64,000 nt of DNA from Lawsonibacter celer (GCF_014281125.1 NZ_JACOEA010000001.1:434001-498000); one strand, 5' to 3'; counted from the first letter of the stretch, positions 33,933 through 43,131 are shown. Translations and numbers: made by a program. The notes: generated from the sequence alone by a model not told the origin.

Positions 33933-34401
33933 GAGCTGTGTTGATCCGCTCCTCCACAGCCTCATAACTGCTGTTCTGAGAGAGGACAATCTCCGAAATC
34001 AGAATCTGCTTGGCGGAGTGAAGCATCTTGCGCTCTCCTGTGGAAAGTCCCCGCTCTTCATCCCGGAGCATAAGCCCCTTTACCACTCTGGCCACCTCTA
34101 GGAGGTCGCCGCTTTTTAACCTCAGCATATTTTCACGATAACGGCGGTTCCAGTTCTGCGTCATATTGACCTCAATCTCCGGAATGGCGGCGATGACTTG
34201 ATCCGCCTCGCTCCCCTTGCACACGGGCCGCACGCCGATTTCCTCGCTGTTTTCCGTGGGGATCATGACCATCATTCCGCCCACCGGCAGCTTTAGAATA
34301 TAGTATTCCCGCACAACTCCGTTAATCTTCTTTTGCACGATACTGTCGATCACGCCAGCACCATGCATCGGATGGACAATTTTGTCCCCTACCTGAAACA
34401 T
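33925..34401 (-). CDS. CarD-family transcription regulator
   Basis: A 158-aa protein with the N-terminal RNA-polymerase-interacting Tudor-like domain (MFQVGDKIVHPMHGAGVI, then YYILKLPVGGMMVMIPTEN) and a helical C-terminal DNA-binding domain (NWNRRYRENMLRLKSGDLLE, ERGLSTGERKML). CarD-type proteins bind the polymerase beta subunit and stabilise open promoter complexes. Start 34401 follows GGTGGGG; a longer frame would run into the leader. It has its own near-consensus promoter and a terminator after it. Confidence 0.93.
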   Translation of the reverse strand: MFQVGDKIVHPMHGAGVIDSIVQKKINGVVREYYILKLPVGGMMVMIPTENSEEIGVRPVCKGSEADQVIAAIPEIEVNMTQNWNRRYRENMLRLKSGDLLEVARVVKGLMLRDEERGLSTGERKMLHSAKQILISEIVLSQNSSYEAVEERINTALA

Positions 34402-34463
34402 AGTCCCCACCTCCCAGCAGCGAAACACTTGAGCATAAGTCCTGATTACTGTTAACAAAGAGT

Positions 34464-34492
34464 ATTATAGCCTTTTTCAAACACTTTTGCAA
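34464..34492 (-). promoter_or_regulatory. candidate sigma-A promoter of carD
   Basis: Minus-strand TTGCAA, 17-bp spacer, TATAAT. The leader to the start codon is about 55 bases. Confidence 0.7.
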
Positions 34493-34522
34493 GGGAATTT
34501 ACAAAAACAAAACACAAAATGC

Positions 34523-34560
34523 AAAAAATGGGCGCTGTTTCTTACGAAACAGCGCCCATT
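34523..34560 (-). terminator. intrinsic terminator after ispH-S1
   Basis: AATGGGCGCTGTTTC and GAAACAGCGCCCATT form a perfect 15-bp stem with loop TTAC; the minus strand continues TTTTTTGC. Confidence 0.93.
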
Positions 34561-34586
34561 CAACTTTAATCTGCAAGCCTTGGATT

Positions 34587-36599
34587 TCAGTCCTGGAAAT
34601 CCTCGGCGACCTGGGTACCATCCCCGTCCGCAGAGGCAACTACAGCATCACCCTCGTCCTCAGAGCTCTGGGTGCGCTGCGCATCCTCCAACAGGGCACG
34701 GATGGACAGAGAGACCTTCTTGTGGTCAAAATCAATATCCGTAATCTTGACGTCCACCATCTGGCCCTCGGAGAGCACGTCACCCGGCTTGTCAATGCGG
34801 TGGTCGGCAATCTGGGAGATGTGGATCAGGCCGTCCACACCGGGGACAATCTCGGCAAAGGCGCCAAAGGTCATCAGCTTGACTACCTTGACATTGGCGG
34901 TATCACCCACATTATACTTGCCAGTGAACACAGACCAGGGATCCTGGCTGTGGTCCTTCATCCCCAGAGAGATCTTCTTCTTCTCAGGATCAAAGGAAAT
35001 CACATACACCTCCACCGGGTCGCCGACGGAGACCACCTCGGAGGGGTGCTTGATGCGGGACCAGGACAGCTCGGAGATGTGAACCATGCCGTCCACACCG
35101 CCGATGTCCACAAAGGCGCCGTAAGAGGTCAGGCTCTTAACCGTGCCGTTGTACCGCTTGCCCTCTTCAATGTTGGCCCAGACCTCCGCCGCCTTGGCGG
35201 CGCGCTCTTCCGCGGCCACAGCACGGATCGAACCCACTACACGACGGCGGGCGCGGTTGACCTCGGTAATGCGCAGACGCACCTTCTGCTTGAGCAGTTC
35301 ACTCATCGCAGCGTCGCGGGGCAGGCCGGTCTGAGAGGCGGGCACAAAAACCCGCACTCCCTTGATGGAGACTACTACGCCACCCTTGTTCTCCTCGGTG
35401 ACCACGCCTTCCACGGTGGTGTGCTCCTCTTTGGCCTGCTCGATATCGTCCCAACTCTTGACGGTGTCGAGGCGCTTCTTGGACAGGGTGACCACACCCT
35501 CCTGGTCGTTGACGCGCATGACATAGGTCTCAATCTCGTCGCCTACATGCACCAGGTCCTCCACCTTGACCGTAGGGTCGTCGGTGAGCTCGGACACCGG
35601 TATGTAGCCGGCGTGCTTGGTACCCAGATCCACATAGATCTCAGTGGGGGTGATGCCAGTGACAACACCCGTAACCTTCTCCCCTGTATTTAAAGTTTTG
35701 ATCGATTTCTCCAGCAGTTCCGCAAAGGACTCCTCGATCTCCATGATTTCGTCGCTCATTTTGTCATAGACCTCCTTTATAATCCACTCAGGCGTGGACG
35801 CGCCCGCAGTGATTCCAATAGAAGCCTTCCGACACAGGGTGGAAGGTTCCAGCTCCGCCGCCCGTTCAATCCAAACGACCTGTGGGCAGAGCGCTTCGCA
35901 TAATTCTACCAGCCGTTTGGTGTTGGAACTCTCCCGTCCCCCGATCACGATCATCGCTTCACAGCGGGCGGCGATCTCCTGTGCCTCAGACTGCCGTTTA
36001 CACGTAGCATTACATATTGTATCAAAAATTTTTGAATTTGTACACAGTTTTTTTGCTTTTTCTACGCAGGAATCCCAAAGTTGTCTGGTGGAGGTGGTCT
36101 GAGAGACCATTGTAACTGGCTTCTCCCGCCGTTCCGGCTCCTGGAGAAGCCAGTTTTCCAGCTCCCGCGCATTGGCCAGCACCGCCGGATGGCGGCACCA
36201 TCCGGCAATAGCGGCTACCTCCGGGTGGTCCGGCATTCCAATGATCACGACCTGCCGGCCAGCTACCTCCGCATCCGATACGATTTGATGGATGCGCGAC
36301 ACGTTGGGGCAGGTGGCGTCAATCATCGGACAGCCGCGCAGGCGCAGAGCCTCATAGACCGTGCGTCCCTCCCCGTGAGAGCGGATAATGACATCTGCCC
36401 CCGGGGGCGCTTCCTCCGGTGAGCGGATCAGGGCCACCCCCTGCGCTTCCAGGTATTCAATGACGCTCTGATTGTGGATAATGCTCCCCAGCATCACGCA
36501 GGGCCGCCCACTTTGGGAGGCCGACTCCGCCATGTGCACCGCCCGGCGCACTCCATAGCAGAATCCCGCAGAGCGGGCCAGCTCCAAAGACGGCCTCAT
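34587..36599 (-). CDS. ispH: IspH fused to four S1 RNA-binding domains
   Basis: A 670-aa fusion. Residues about 1-285 are 4-hydroxy-3-methylbut-2-enyl diphosphate reductase, the last MEP-pathway step, with the three [4Fe-4S] cysteines in SAGFCYGVRRAV, DATCPNVSRIHQ and NATCKRQSEA. Residues about 310-650 hold four S1 domains (first GEKVTGVVTGITPTEIYVDL, last DTANVKVVKLMTFGAFAEI), as in ribosomal protein S1. This fusion is known in Clostridia and is a lineage marker. A short acidic tail ends the protein. The frame is continuous across the junction, and no separate rpsA is seen here. It follows plsC with an ATGA overlap. Confidence 0.95.
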   Translation of the reverse strand: MRPSLELARSAGFCYGVRRAVHMAESASQSGRPCVMLGSIIHNQSVIEYLEAQGVALIRSPEEAPPGADVIIRSHGEGRTVYEALRLRGCPMIDATCPNVSRIHQIVSDAEVAGRQVVIIGMPDHPEVAAIAGWCRHPAVLANARELENWLLQEPERREKPVTMVSQTTSTRQLWDSCVEKAKKLCTNSKIFDTICNATCKRQSEAQEIAARCEAMIVIGGRESSNTKRLVELCEALCPQVVWIERAAELEPSTLCRKASIGITAGASTPEWIIKEVYDKMSDEIMEIEESFAELLEKSIKTLNTGEKVTGVVTGITPTEIYVDLGTKHAGYIPVSELTDDPTVKVEDLVHVGDEIETYVMRVNDQEGVVTLSKKRLDTVKSWDDIEQAKEEHTTVEGVVTEENKGGVVVSIKGVRVFVPASQTGLPRDAAMSELLKQKVRLRITEVNRARRRVVGSIRAVAAEERAAKAAEVWANIEEGKRYNGTVKSLTSYGAFVDIGGVDGMVHISELSWSRIKHPSEVVSVGDPVEVYVISFDPEKKKISLGMKDHSQDPWSVFTGKYNVGDTANVKVVKLMTFGAFAEIVPGVDGLIHISQIADHRIDKPGDVLSEGQMVDVKITDIDFDHKKVSLSIRALLEDAQRTQSSEDEGDAVVASADGDGTQVAEDFQD

Positions 36600-37201
36600 A
36601 GGCCCGCCTGCGGGGCCAGCGCCTCAATCCGCTCCATTAAGTCGTCGGCGATGGCACGGTACTCATCCGCGGTTCCCTTTCGCCCAGCCACCTTTGGGTA
36701 ATAGGGTTCCCCGAAAACCACGGGCGTGCGGCGGAACCACTTTTTTTCCGGAGGCAGATAGACCGGGATAATCGGCACGCCGGTGCGGACCGCCAGCATG
36801 GCCGCGCCGGTCTTGGCCGCGCCGAACTCGCCGTCCTGATGCCGGGTGCCCTCCGGAAAGATCAGAAGCTTTTCCTCCGCCTTTAAGTACTTCATCGCCG
36901 TCTTGATGGCCCCCACGTCTGACTCGCCGCGCTTGACGCCAAAAATTCCGCCATGCTTCAAAATCCAGCCAAGAATCGGCCAGTGCATGATCTCCTCCTT
37001 GGCCATCACATGGATCTGATGGGGCCATCCCATGGCATAGGCCACAAAGAGCGGATCACTCATACGGGTATGGTTGGCGCAGTATAAGCCGCCCTTTTGG
37101 ATGTTCTGCCGGCCAATGGTCTTTGTGGGCTTAAAGATGCGGAAAACCGGCCAGAGAACCCAATAGGCCAGCACATAGATAACATTCATACCTGCGATCA
37201 T
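36596..37201 (-). CDS. plsC: 1-acyl-sn-glycerol-3-phosphate acyltransferase
   Basis: Adds the second acyl chain in phosphatidic acid synthesis. The 201-aa protein has one N-terminal hydrophobic segment (VIYVLAYWVLWPVF), the catalytic ANHTRMSDPLFV (HX4D), the FGVKRGESD region, and the acceptor-binding FPEGTRHQDG. Start 37201 overlaps the cmk stop (ATGA) and has AAGGAG about 11 bases upstream; an ATG four codons later is an alternative. Confidence 0.93.
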   Translation of the reverse strand: MIAGMNVIYVLAYWVLWPVFRIFKPTKTIGRQNIQKGGLYCANHTRMSDPLFVAYAMGWPHQIHVMAKEEIMHWPILGWILKHGGIFGVKRGESDVGAIKTAMKYLKAEEKLLIFPEGTRHQDGEFGAAKTGAAMLAVRTGVPIIPVYLPPEKKWFRRTPVVFGEPYYPKVAGRKGTADEYRAIADDLMERIEALAPQAGL

Positions 37202-37878
37202 ACCGATAAACGCTCCTTGACTGTCTGGAGCAGCAGCTGAAAGCTCTCCTCCAGGGAATTGCCCGTCGTATCCACCAGCACGGCGTCCTCCGCCCGGCGC
37301 AGCGGCGCAGCGGCCCTGCGGCTGTCCTGCTCGTCCCGCTCTCGGATGTCCCGGAGGACCACCGCGAAGTCCAGCTTCTGCCCGCGCTGCGTGAGCTCCT
37401 CATAGCGCCGCCGCGCCCGGTCCTCCGCCGTGGCGGTCAAAAAAATCTTGATGTCCGCATGGGGCAGAACCACAGTGCCGATGTCCCGGCCGTCCATAAT
37501 CACATTGTTGTGCCGGGCCAGCTCTCTTTGACGGTCCAGCAGAAAGGCGCGCACGGCCGGAATGGCGGAGACCAGGGAGGCGTAGCGGGAGATCTCATGT
37601 CTGCGGATCTCCTGCGTCACATCCTCCCCATCCAGATACATGTGCTGCAGCCCGTCCGCCTCATAGCGCATCTCCAGATGGAGCTCCGGCAGAAGCTCAG
37701 CCACCCGCTCCGGGTCGGTTGGGGCGACCCCCTTCCGAAACGCACACAGCCCTACGGTGCGGTAGATGGCCCCCGTATCCACATAAACAAACCCCAGCGC
37801 CTCAGCCAGAAGCTTGGCCAACGTGCTTTTGCCTGCCCCGGAGGGGCCGTCCAACGCAATACTTTTATATGCACTCAT
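37198..37878 (-). CDS. cmk: cytidylate kinase
   Basis: Phosphorylates CMP and dCMP. The 226-aa enzyme has the P-loop ALDGPSGAGKSTLAKLLAEA, YVDTGAIYRTVGL, the CMP-binding IMDGRDIGTVVLPHADIKIF and the lid with RARRRYEEL. It sits in the order cmk-plsC-ispH/S1 shared with other Clostridia, where cmk-rpsA linkage is ancient. Confidence 0.96.
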   Translation of the reverse strand: MSAYKSIALDGPSGAGKSTLAKLLAEALGFVYVDTGAIYRTVGLCAFRKGVAPTDPERVAELLPELHLEMRYEADGLQHMYLDGEDVTQEIRRHEISRYASLVSAIPAVRAFLLDRQRELARHNNVIMDGRDIGTVVLPHADIKIFLTATAEDRARRRYEELTQRGQKLDFAVVLRDIRERDEQDSRRAAAPLRRAEDAVLVDTTGNSLEESFQLLLQTVKERLSV

Positions 37879-39144
37879 TCAGAATGCCTCCAGATGTTCA
37901 TTTTCCAAGCCAAGTGCCCATGCGGCGGCTCCTTCGCCGGCCGCATGGCCGGTGGACCAGGCAATCTGCAGATTAAAGCCGCCCGTATAAGCGTCCACAT
38001 CCAGCAGCTCCCCCGCCAGGAAAAGCCCGGGCATCCGTTTGGAAGCCATGGTCCTGGGGTCTACCTCGGAGACCCGAATCCCTCCGGCGGTCACAATTGC
38101 CTCTTCTACCGGACGCGGCCCGCGGATATCCACCCGCAGACCCTTGAGCAGCTCCAGCAAACGGCGGCGCTGGACCTTTGTAATAGAATTTGCCTTGAGG
38201 TCCTCCGGGATGCCGGACAGCTCCGCCAGGACGGGGACCATCAACCGCGGGACCAGTCCCTCCAGTACATGGCGAAAATTCCGGTTGGCGTTCTCCTCAA
38301 AGTCCCTCAGCAGACGTTTCTCCAGCTTTTCCTCCGTCAGGGCTGGCTTCAGGTCCATGACCACGGTGTAGCGGTCGGTCTGAAAATTCCGCATATGGGC
38401 GCTGGCGCTGAGAATCAGAGGGCCGGAAAGTCCAAAATGCGTGAAAAGCAGCTCTCCCTGCTCTGCGTACACGGTCTTTTTTTTGCTGTTTTTTACCTGA
38501 ATCGCCACGTTGCGCAGGGATAGCCCCTGCATCCTGGCGCAGAAGTCCTGCTCCGCCACCAAGGGCACCAGACTTCCGCGGGGCGGAATCACCGTATGTC
38601 CGGCACTGGCCGCGAGGGCGTAGCCGTCGCCGGTGGAGCCGGTGAGTGGATAAGACACACCGCCCGTGGCAAGGATTACAGCCTTACAAGGATAAAAGTT
38701 GTGCTCCCCCTCAGCTCCCAGCAATGTCTCATTTCCCAGCCGCAGTCTGATCACCCGGTCCTGAAGGAGCCTGACCCCCGCCCGGCGCAGAGCCAGCAGG
38801 AGAGCGTCGATAATATCGGCCGACTTGTCCGAACATGGAAAGACCCGATTGCCCCGCTCTGTTTTTAACGCAACCCCGCAGCTCTCAAAAAAGGCTTTGA
38901 CCTGTTCCGGGGGGAAACGGGTCAAAGCGCTGGTTAAAAACCGACTGTTCTGCGGAATGCACTGCAGCAATTCCGGAACCGTACAGTCGTTCGTGACGTT
39001 GCACCGCCCCTTGCCCGTAATATACAGCTTACGCCCCAGCTTCTGGTTACGCTCCACCAGGGTGACGGCGGCCCCCTGCCGGGCGGCGGCCAGCGCGGCC
39101 ATGCAGCCGGCCGCTCCGCCGCCTACCACAATCACATCATCCAA
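37879..39144 (-). CDS. HI0933-family FAD-dependent oxidoreductase (BaiN-type)
   Basis: A 421-aa flavoprotein with the dinucleotide-binding VIVVGGGAAGCMAALAAARQ at the N-terminus, LGRKLYITGKGRCNVTND, VILATGGVSYPLTGSTGDG and the C-terminal GLFLAGELLDVDAYTGGFNL. The family (HI0933/YhiN/BaiN) includes a bile-acid-related reductase in gut Clostridia, but the native substrate is mostly unknown. The start is taken as TTG at 39144, one base after the upstream stop with AGAAGAG before it; the frame continues upstream into rpiR without a better start. Confidence 0.88.
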   Translation of the reverse strand: MDDVIVVGGGAAGCMAALAAARQGAAVTLVERNQKLGRKLYITGKGRCNVTNDCTVPELLQCIPQNSRFLTSALTRFPPEQVKAFFESCGVALKTERGNRVFPCSDKSADIIDALLLALRRAGVRLLQDRVIRLRLGNETLLGAEGEHNFYPCKAVILATGGVSYPLTGSTGDGYALAASAGHTVIPPRGSLVPLVAEQDFCARMQGLSLRNVAIQVKNSKKKTVYAEQGELLFTHFGLSGPLILSASAHMRNFQTDRYTVVMDLKPALTEEKLEKRLLRDFEENANRNFRHVLEGLVPRLMVPVLAELSGIPEDLKANSITKVQRRRLLELLKGLRVDIRGPRPVEEAIVTAGGIRVSEVDPRTMASKRMPGLFLAGELLDVDAYTGGFNLQIAWSTGHAAGEGAAAWALGLENEHLEAF

Positions 39145-39145
39145 A

Positions 39146-40009
39146 TTACTCTTCTGCCTTTTCGTAAACTTCGTACTCGTCCCAAATCTGCTCCAACGTT
39201 TCAAAGGTGCGGGAAAGATCCTCGTTCTTTTTTCGCCCGATGGCCACAATCAGTGCATTGACCAGACTCAGCGGAGCCACCAGTGAGTCCACAAAGGACG
39301 CCATATCACTCTTGGCCAGCAGCGTCAGGGAGGAAATCGGGGCCAAGGGCGAGGTCTGGCTGTCCGTTATGGCAATGGTGGTGGCGCGGCGGTCCAGGGC
39401 GAACTGCATGGCCTTGACCGTACGGCGGGAATAGCGGGGAAAGCTGACACCGAGAATCACATCGTCCGGCCCGATCCGCAGCAGCTGCTCAAACACCTCG
39501 CTGGTGGAGGTGGAGTGGACTACGGTGACATTATCAAAAATCAAATTGAAATAGAACCCCAAAAAGCTGGCGATGGAGGCAGCGGAGCGCACGCCCAGGA
39601 TGTAGATGTGCTGTGCCGCCACAATGGCGTTTACCGCCTGGTCAAAGTCCGCTCTGCTGGTCTCCTCCAGTGTTAGATGGATTTTTTCGATATCCGACTG
39701 CATCACCATGGAGAGGATGTCCTGATTACCGATGCGGTCATTGGAAACCTCAATGCGCTGAATCGAGGTCAGCTTGCTGCGGATCATCTCCTGCAGGGCC
39801 TTCTGCATGGCCGGGTACCCGTCATAGCCCAGCTCCGCGGCAAAGCGGACCACTGTGGACTCGCTTACGTTCACCGTCTTGCCCAGTTTGCTGGCAGTCA
39901 TAAAAGCGGCCTTGTCATAGGAATCCAGAATAAAATGGGCAATTAATTTCTGCCCTTTGGAAAAGGTGCTCATATTCGCTTGTATGAGCGACAAAATATC
40001 TTTCGTCAT
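39146..40009 (-). CDS. RpiR/MurR-family transcriptional regulator
   Basis: A 287-aa regulator with an N-terminal RpiR helix-turn-helix (SKLGKTVNVSESTVVRFAAE around residues 40-60) and a C-terminal SIS sugar-phosphate-binding domain (YILGVRSAASIASFLGFYFN, DDVILGVSFPRYSRRTVKAM). It should respond to a phosphosugar such as MurNAc-6P, but the ligand cannot be told. It is the first gene of an RpiR-flavoprotein-cmk-plsC-ispH/S1 run, with AGGAGG at the start and a candidate promoter at 40068-40096. Confidence 0.92.
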   Translation of the reverse strand: MTKDILSLIQANMSTFSKGQKLIAHFILDSYDKAAFMTASKLGKTVNVSESTVVRFAAELGYDGYPAMQKALQEMIRSKLTSIQRIEVSNDRIGNQDILSMVMQSDIEKIHLTLEETSRADFDQAVNAIVAAQHIYILGVRSAASIASFLGFYFNLIFDNVTVVHSTSTSEVFEQLLRIGPDDVILGVSFPRYSRRTVKAMQFALDRRATTIAITDSQTSPLAPISSLTLLAKSDMASFVDSLVAPLSLVNALIVAIGRKKNEDLSRTFETLEQIWDEYEVYEKAEE

Positions 40010-40067
40010 TTCTTCGACCTCCTGGTAATCCGCCCGCCCCGGGGTGAGGAATTACAATACACCCTCT

Positions 40068-40096
40068 ATCATAGCGGGAAAAGCGCGGAAAAGCAA
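40068..40096 (-). promoter_or_regulatory. candidate promoter of the rpiR-cmk-ispH run
   Basis: Minus-strand TTGCTT, 17-bp spacer, TATGAT, ending 58 bp before rpiR. Confidence 0.55.
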
Positions 40097-40149
40097 TCTT
40101 TTTTTGCAAGATAAAGACAGCCTCTTGCAAAATACTCTTCTGCCATCCC

Positions 40150-40857
40150 TTAGGCATCCAGTAAATGGCGGATTTCCGTCTCAGTTAACGGGCGCCATTG
40201 CCCCAGGGGGAGGTCGCCCAAAAGCAGGCCGCCCTCCCGCACCCGCTGTAGGCGCTTTACCTTCAGCTGCCCTGCCCCGCACATACGCCGGACCTGGCGC
40301 TTTTTCCCCTCGTGGATGGTAATGGAAAGCACCGCACTGTCCCCTAGCTGCTCCAGCACTTCCACCCTTGCCGGCCGAAGAGGGACGCCGTCCAGCTGAA
40401 GCGGTCCGCGCAGTACGCGAAGGCCATAGGTCAGATTTCCGGTCACCCAGACGTGGTACTCCTTCTCCACCTCGTGGCTGGGATGCAGCAAGTGCTGCGT
40501 CAGCACGCCGTCATCCGTGAAAAGAAGCAGCCCATCGGTGTCCAGGTCCAGGCGGCCGACCGGCCACACCCGCCGGCCGCATGTGCGGATCAGCTGGGAT
40601 ACGTCCGGGCGGCCCTGCTCGTCCGAGAGGGTGGTCACATATCCACGGGGCTTGTTGAGCATCAGATAGGTATGCTCCCGCACCTTTTTCAGGGGCTTCC
40701 CATCCACGCGCACATCATCCAGATCCAGGTCGGCCTTATCGCCCACCTGTGCGGACCTTCCATTGACCGTCACCCGGCCCTGCACCAGAAATTGTTCCGC
40801 CCCACGGCGGGAGGTCACCCCGCAGGCAGAGAGAATTTTCTGCAAACGCTCTTCCAA
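40150..40857 (-). CDS. RsuA/RluB-family rRNA pseudouridine synthase
   Basis: A 235-aa enzyme with an N-terminal S4 RNA-binding domain (LQKILSACGVTSRRGAEQFL) and a catalytic domain with the key aspartate in WPVGRLDLDTDGLLLFTDDG, followed by HEVEKEYHVWVTG and EGKKRQVRRM. It modifies uridine in 23S or 16S rRNA; RluB (U2605) is the usual Firmicute member. No ATG is near the N-terminus; TTG at 40857 with AAAAAGGAG upstream gives a normal length. An earlier frame start overlaps dacF and is rejected. Confidence 0.88.
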   Translation of the reverse strand: MEERLQKILSACGVTSRRGAEQFLVQGRVTVNGRSAQVGDKADLDLDDVRVDGKPLKKVREHTYLMLNKPRGYVTTLSDEQGRPDVSQLIRTCGRRVWPVGRLDLDTDGLLLFTDDGVLTQHLLHPSHEVEKEYHVWVTGNLTYGLRVLRGPLQLDGVPLRPARVEVLEQLGDSAVLSITIHEGKKRQVRRMCGAGQLKVKRLQRVREGGLLLGDLPLGQWRPLTETEIRHLLDA

Positions 40858-40921
40858 AAGCGCCCACCGCTCCTTTTTATGTAGGATACGGCAGGCGGAA
40901 GCCCGCCTGCCGTCTTTGGTT

Positions 40922-42025
40922 TTAGGAAAGCCAGGCGCGAAACCGCGCCCAAAATCCGGGTTGGATGCGGTCATCCGCCGCATCGTGCTCCAGGACCAGC
41001 GGCGTCTCCCCAATGGTCTCTCCGTTGAGTGTAAACAGCAGCCGGCCGACCGGGGTCCCCGCGGATAGAGGCGCAGCGGCAAGGGCGCCGTTCCACTCCA
41101 CCCGCGTCTCAATGCTCTCTCCATCCCTCAGCGGATAAGACACATCTTCAGCCGTACAGACCGGCGCCATCCTTCCCAGTGTTCCGGCCACCGGGCCAAG
41201 CCCCCACCGCGCCCCCGCGCTGGCCAGATTTTGCGCGGTATAGGCGGAAAACCCATAGTCGTAGAGTGCGGCGTGATCCTTCCAGTCGTTGGGATCACAC
41301 AGGGTAACCGCGATCAGGCGCAGGCCGCCGCGCTCCGCGCAGGAGACCAGGGTGCGCCCCGCCTTCTCTGTATAGCCGGTTTTCATGCCCATACAGCCCT
41401 CATACTGCCACAGTAATTTGTTGTGATTGCTCAGGCTGCGCCCGGCAATGGCAATGGAGCGCGTACTGACAATCTTCGCCAGAGTCTCGTTTCTGAGCAC
41501 CGCTCTGCCCAGCAGGGCCATATCGGCGGCAGTGGAATAATGCTCTTCGTGGTTGAGCCCGTTGGGATTTGCAAAATGGCTGTCGGCCATGCCCAGCTCC
41601 GCCGCCTTCTGGTTCATCCAGCCCACAAAGGTCTCCACATCTCCGGCACAGTATCCCGCCACCGCCACCGCGGCGTCATTCCCGGACACCAGCAGCAATC
41701 CATACAGCAATGCTTCCAGGGACAGCTGTTCCCCAGCGCGCAGATACATGGAAGAGCCCTCCACTCCGGTCCATTCCGGTCGGATGGTGACAAGGTCGGA
41801 GACCTGGGGATGGTGTTCCACTGCCACCAGGGCGGTCATCAGCTTGGTAATACTGGCAATCAGCCGTTTTTCATCGGCATTCTGCTCATAGAGCACTCTG
41901 CCGGAGTCCGCATCCACCAAAATAGCCGACACGGCGGAGGTCTGCACCGCCGCCGCAGAGACGCCGCTCCATAACACAGACAGGACAAGCAGCAATGCCA
42001 GCAGGGCCGCTGTGAGACGCTTCAA
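40922..42025 (-). CDS. dacF: D-alanyl-D-alanine carboxypeptidase (DacF-like, S11 family)
   Basis: A 367-aa secreted penicillin-binding protein that trims pentapeptide side chains. A signal peptide (MKRLTAALLALLLVLSVLWS, cleavage near VSAAAV) precedes the serine peptidase domain with SITK (active-site Ser), SGNDAA and KTGYTEKAG. The C-terminal beta domain and a short amphipathic tail (FWARFRAWLS) fit membrane attachment. In Bacillus dacF is forespore-expressed; the nearby gerW and scpAB are also its neighbours in related genomes. Confidence 0.93.
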   Translation of the reverse strand: MKRLTAALLALLLVLSVLWSGVSAAAVQTSAVSAILVDADSGRVLYEQNADEKRLIASITKLMTALVAVEHHPQVSDLVTIRPEWTGVEGSSMYLRAGEQLSLEALLYGLLLVSGNDAAVAVAGYCAGDVETFVGWMNQKAAELGMADSHFANPNGLNHEEHYSTAADMALLGRAVLRNETLAKIVSTRSIAIAGRSLSNHNKLLWQYEGCMGMKTGYTEKAGRTLVSCAERGGLRLIAVTLCDPNDWKDHAALYDYGFSAYTAQNLASAGARWGLGPVAGTLGRMAPVCTAEDVSYPLRDGESIETRVEWNGALAAAPLSAGTPVGRLLFTLNGETIGETPLVLEHDAADDRIQPGFWARFRAWLS

Positions 42026-42067
42026 GGGGCATCACCTCATAAGCAAAGGATGCCGGTAGTATGCGCC

Positions 42068-42478
42068 TTAGAAATCCTCTTTATCCTTCTTTTTGCCCTG
42101 CTGCTTTTCGATAAAGCCGGTAACCTTGTCAAAGACCTCTGGGACCATCTCCACCACCCGGTCCACCGTAGTCCCGGCGGGAGGCGCCACAGGCATCAGT
42201 TTTACGGTTTCACCCCGCACCACCAGGAAAGCCACGGGGATAATATTGACGCCGGCCCCCGCGCCGCCGCCAAAGGCGTTGTCCGCTTCCGGCTTTTGGG
42301 CCTTTGTGGCAAAGTCGCTGCCGCCGGAGGCAAAGCCCATGCTGATTTTTGAAACAGGAATGATGGTAACCTCTTCCGCCTGGATAGGCTGACCAATGAT
42401 GGTATTGGCGTCCGCCATCTCGCGGATTTTCTGCATTGTGGTGGCCATCAGGTCGCCGATGGGATGATTTTTTTCCAT
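42068..42478 (-). CDS. gerW: GerW/YtfJ-family spore protein
   Basis: A 136-aa protein: MEKNHPIGDLMATTMQKIRE, then IIGQPIQAEEVTIIPVSKIS and a Gly/Ala-rich central segment (NAFGGGAGAGVNIIPVAFLV). The pattern is that of the GerW (YtfJ) family needed in Bacillus for proper L-alanine germination. It sits directly after a DUF2953 gene (YtfI in Bacillus), 2 bp apart, the same pair as in Bacillus. Confidence 0.9.
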   Translation of the reverse strand: MEKNHPIGDLMATTMQKIREMADANTIIGQPIQAEEVTIIPVSKISMGFASGGSDFATKAQKPEADNAFGGGAGAGVNIIPVAFLVVRGETVKLMPVAPPAGTTVDRVVEMVPEVFDKVTGFIEKQQGKKKDKEDF

Positions 42479-42480
42479 AA

Positions 42481-43125
42481 TTAAACCGCCTCTTTCTGTG
42501 TAGATGATGTCTGTTTTTCGGTCTGTTTGGTTTCCGTACGATATTCCATAAACAGCTTCAGGAACCGGATCGTCAGCCGCAGACCAAGGGTTATGGCCCG
42601 CCCCAGGGTCAGTGTGGCCTGGGCGAAGATCGAGACAGAGGGAGCCGTGGCGTTAAAGTCCACCGCGGTGCGCAGCCGACGTTCCTTTACCTGAAAATTT
42701 TGTTCAATTAAGGGCCAGAGCATCCCGATGACCGCATTGGCCCCGCCGAAGGCCATAGCTGCCTTTGCCGGATCAGAGGCCGCGGCTGTAAAATCCAGAT
42801 GGAACACATTAATGCGGATTTTTCGTTTGAAGCGGCCTGCCGCCTCAGCGATCAGCGGTAGAAATTTTTTTACCATGGCCAAAGGGCCACACTTTAGGGC
42901 GCTGCTACGCTTCTGCTGTGCCGCACTCTGCTTCTTCTTTGGCGGCTTACTCGTATCCGTCTCATTTTTTTTCGGCTTGCGCGGATAGACCGTGAGCTTG
43001 AACGGTCCTGTCTTTACCCGCACCGAAAGCCCGTGCTCCCCGTATTCCACCAGGGCGCCCAGCCTCACAAAGGAGAGCAGGACAAGGGCCAAGACAATCA
43101 CGCCCAGAATTACGAGGGCCTTCAC
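42481..43125 (-). CDS. DUF2953-family membrane-associated protein (YtfI-like)
   Basis: A 214-aa protein with one N-terminal helix (MKALVILGVIVLALVLLSFV), a beta segment typical of DUF2953 (VKTGPFKLTVYPRKPKK), a lysine-rich linker, and a C-terminal region with two hydrophobic stretches. It is probably a mother-cell sporulation protein because it is paired with gerW, but the function is not known. It follows scpB by 6 bp. Confidence 0.8.
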   Translation of the reverse strand: MKALVILGVIVLALVLLSFVRLGALVEYGEHGLSVRVKTGPFKLTVYPRKPKKNETDTSKPPKKKQSAAQQKRSSALKCGPLAMVKKFLPLIAEAAGRFKRKIRINVFHLDFTAAASDPAKAAMAFGGANAVIGMLWPLIEQNFQVKERRLRTAVDFNATAPSVSIFAQATLTLGRAITLGLRLTIRFLKLFMEYRTETKQTEKQTSSTQKEAV

Positions 43126-43131
43126 GATGCG

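Noticed and set aside
40889-40912. Hairpin CGGCAGGCGG/CCGCCTGCCG after dacF as a terminator
   Set aside because: No T-run on the minus strand; probably does not terminate, and the pseudouridine synthase gene likely relies on readthrough.
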